Positions 19,253-21,348 of a DNA stretch of 21,348 nt are shown here, piece after piece. The position numbers and the translations under genes are program-made. How positions within the stretch are numbered: the first letter of the stretch is position 1; every line of letters begins with the position of its first letter. The stretch covers positions 1-21,348 of the forward strand of contig CAZYJD010000031.1 in the NCBI GenBank assembly GCA_964647785.1, written 5' to 3'. The notes beneath the pieces were generated by a model. It ran no database searches. It was not told the origin of the DNA and was given only the letters and a program-made list of their open reading frames with translations. Source of the stretch: CAZYJD01 sp964647785 (lineage in GTDB: Bacteria; Bacteroidota; Bacteroidia; NS11-12g; UBA9320).

Positions 19253-21348
19253 ATGCAGCCCAAGAAAATTATTTTTGGCTTATGCTCGCTACTGCTCTCG
19301 GATGTTGCCGCATTTGCTCAGTACAACAGGCCTTACCGCATCACAAGAGAGGCAAGCAGCTTTTATATCAGCAATCAGGGCAATGGCAGCATCAGCCGGC
19401 TGGATTCGACTTTTAACCATCGCACAGTCATCACCGGCCTGTACCGTCCATATGACGTGCTATTCGGCACCTATGCAGGCAGCAAGGCGCTGATCGTTGT
19501 CGACAGCAATCAATTGAAATTCTATGATCCGGGCAAATTCAATGCCCTGGGCTCGGTGGCCATTGGCGGGGCAGTGGAAGCGCATGATGCGGTTTTCAAC
19601 CCAAACAATGCCAATGAAATGTTCATCAGCGATCGGGGGGGAAGCCAAATCATCAAGGCAAGCATTGGTTCTGCGCCTTTTTATTCCATCAGCTTCAGCA
19701 CAATCAATCAAAGCATTCAGCGACCGGCAGGCATGATGTTCGACCGGGAGGGAAGGTTGCTCGTGTTAAGTGATACCACAGGAGGCAATGTGTATCAATT
19801 GAATCCTACGAACGGCAATGACAGTCTGATCGTGCGCACAGGACTCGATTTTCCCAACGACCTGGTACAGGATGCCCAGGGCAATTTCTACCTCTCGAAC
19901 TGGGGCGATGATTTTGTTTATCGCGCTCCTTCCGGTCTGGATACCTTTACATTTCTTTCCGGTTTCAACACCCCATCAGGTTTGTATGCCAATGTAGAAG
20001 ATGATTATCTGGTGGTGGTGTGCACCGAATGCAACAAACTGGAGTTCCTCTCCCTGCATATGCTCATCCCCGAAGGAGACCTCATCAGCTGCAGCAACGA
20101 CAGCAGCACGGTTTATGTTGATCAGCGCTATAAAGGTGTAGGCACTTACGAAAGTGCCAACCGATTCAAAGTGGTATTGTCAGACAGCAAAGGAGATTTT
20201 ACCAACGGAATGGAAATCGGATCCGTGAATGGCACCGAAGTACCAGACAGCATCCGGGTTTGGATACCTTTTGGATTGCCTTCCTCACCCAATTATCGCT
20301 ACCGATTGGAGGCGAGTCATCCTGGGGTGAAAGGAGCACTTGACAAACGGGCGGCTTTCATTCAGGCCCCTGAGGCCTTTATTTCTGACAAAACCGAAGA
20401 TGGTGGATGCCAGATGACACCGAGATGGTTGGGAAAAGCAGCATCAGCACATGTAACATACCGTTGGTCCGGTATCAAGGGCATGAATGGAAACGACAGT
20501 TCAGCCATTCAGTATGCAGCAGACTCAACAGGACGGAGAAGTATTTCTTTGCTTGCGGTTGATACGATGAGCGGATGCCGCTCGTTTTCAAGCTTGGACT
20601 ATGAAGTGGTGAAACCCCTCACCTACAATGACTTAGGCATAATTACACAGGAAGATTGGCATTACTGCCCGGGTGAAATAGCAACCCTAGGGAACGACAG
20701 CCTTGAACGAGTTTTTCGCTGGTACGGCAATAATTACAAGGATACATTGAGTGAAGAAGCTGTTTACAGTTTTCAAGTTCCTCTTCCGTACTGGAAGGAA
20801 GGCAGTTGGTTGTCTCACCAATTGGAGTCCTGGGACAGTTCAGCTTTCTGCACAAGCAGACTGAATGTGTCTATTTATATCGATTCGGTTCCAGATCGGT
20901 ATGTTTTTACAGGAGATTATTGTGCTTGTTTCAGACTATGTAGAGATGAAAAAACATTGACACTCAATAAACCTGAATGGGATACGCTGTATGGGTTTGG
21001 CTATAAAACCACACTTCCTGTAATTGAAGAAGGCAACGACTATGTGATATTAGATGTTCGAAATGGCGTAGATGGTGATCCGGTATACACCCTTCGAATG
21101 GATAAAAATACCGGCTGTGCGGATACATTGAAAGAAGAGGTCTATTTCGGAAATCCTGCAGATACGGTCATCATTGTTCCATCTGCCACCCAATACGGTC
21201 ATCGGGCAGTAGGGGTTACAGACGATTACACTTTGTATTGGTACGTCAACGGAAAAACAGTTTATGCCAGACTACCTCTTCCGATGAGCATGCTGAAGCT
21301 TGGAGATAGCATTCAGGCCATCATCGGCACCAAATACTGCTGGGATTC
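19253..21348 (+). CDS. large secreted protein: NHL/SMP-30-like beta-propeller followed by Ig-like segments (3' end outside window)
   Basis: The frame runs without a stop from the ATG at 19253 to the window end (698 complete codons), so the gene is 3'-truncated. A signal peptide (basic PKK, hydrophobic IIFGLCSLLLSDVAAFA, cleavage about residue 22) is followed by a beta-propeller at about 30-270 with repeated blade signatures such as RPAGMMFDREGRLLVLSD, FPNDLVQDAQGNFYLSNWG and TPSGLY, typical of NHL/SMP-30-like domains. Beyond about residue 280 the sequence is beta-rich, with paired cysteines and recurrent W cores (YRWSG near 403, FRWYG near 488, LYWYVNG near 661), suggesting Ig-like or PKD-like modules. 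A type IX sorting domain is expected at the missing C-terminus but not seen. Probably a surface or gliding-type structural protein; the substrate is unknown. An 8-bp repeat precedes its promoter. Confidence 0.82.
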   Translation, partial: MQPKKIIFGLCSLLLSDVAAFAQYNRPYRITREASSFYISNQGNGSISRLDSTFNHRTVITGLYRPYDVLFGTYAGSKALIVVDSNQLKFYDPGKFNALGSVAIGGAVEAHDAVFNPNNANEMFISDRGGSQIIKASIGSAPFYSISFSTINQSIQRPAGMMFDREGRLLVLSDTTGGNVYQLNPTNGNDSLIVRTGLDFPNDLVQDAQGNFYLSNWGDDFVYRAPSGLDTFTFLSGFNTPSGLYANVEDDYLVVVCTECNKLEFLSLHMLIPEGDLISCSNDSSTVYVDQRYKGVGTYESANRFKVVLSDSKGDFTNGMEIGSVNGTEVPDSIRVWIPFGLPSSPNYRYRLEASHPGVKGALDKRAAFIQAPEAFISDKTEDGGCQMTPRWLGKAASAHVTYRWSGIKGMNGNDSSAIQYAADSTGRRSISLLAVDTMSGCRSFSSLDYEVVKPLTYNDLGIITQEDWHYCPGEIATLGNDSLERVFRWYGNNYKDTLSEEAVYSFQVPLPYWKEGSWLSHQLESWDSSAFCTSRLNVSIYIDSVPDRYVFTGDYCACFRLCRDEKTLTLNKPEWDTLYGFGYKTTLPVIEEGNDYVILDVRNGVDGDPVYTLRMDKNTGCADTLKEEVYFGNPADTVIIVPSATQYGHRAVGVTDDYTLYWYVNGKTVYARLPLPMSMLKLGDSIQAIIGTKYCWD

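Overview
The window reads as a chromosomal stretch of a Bacteroidota bacterium, probably Flavobacteriia-like; the family cannot be fixed from sequence alone. The evidence is the set of lineage-typical families (DUF2851, DUF4270, DUF5686, a fused alpha/beta 2-oxoacid dehydrogenase E1, a type IX secretion C-terminal domain, a lone glycogen-synthase N-domain next to panC) and start-proximal copies of the Bacteroidota -7 promoter box TAnnTTTG. No tRNA, rRNA, phage, transposase or CRISPR array was seen.

Layout. 1-960: 3' part of a DUF2851 gene overlapping a small PspC-domain membrane protein. 1168-1677: an unassigned zinc-ribbon protein, convergent with the next block. 6901 down to 1685, minus strand: five closely spaced or overlapping genes that look like one transcription unit: half-length glycogen-synthase-like protein, DUF4270 lipoprotein, DAHP synthase, aspartate-semialdehyde dehydrogenase (asd) and a PaaE-type ferredoxin reductase. 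7002-7847: panC, divergent from that unit and closed by a hairpin terminator shared with a convergent triple-FAS1 secreted protein (7904-9475). 9670-11754: fused E1 of a 2-oxoacid dehydrogenase complex. 16141 down to 12227, minus strand: alpha/beta hydrolase, DUF5686 outer-membrane protein and DUF1287 exported protein. 17587-16472, minus strand: alanine dehydrogenase. 17693-19102 and 19253 to the window end, plus strand: a beta-helix lipoprotein and a large secreted beta-propeller/Ig-like protein cut by the window edge.

The coding content is mostly housekeeping metabolism (shikimate and aspartate-family entry enzymes, pantothenate, branched-chain 2-oxoacid and alanine catabolism) mixed with envelope and surface proteins. 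The unusual part lies between genes. Two non-coding stretches (11755-12226 and 16142-16471) are built from several unrelated degenerate 7-bp-period repeats, arranged as inverted and direct copies beginning at or within a few bases of stop codons. They share a 27-bp segment although they lie more than 4 kb apart, and the first also holds a REP-like hairpin pair. A separate 8-bp-period C-rich array with G-quadruplex potential precedes the last gene. Within proteins, the notable points are a Gln replacing the metal-binding His in DAHP synthase and a glycogen-synthase-like protein lacking both the ADP-glucose Lys-x-Gly-Gly motif and the whole C-terminal catalytic half.
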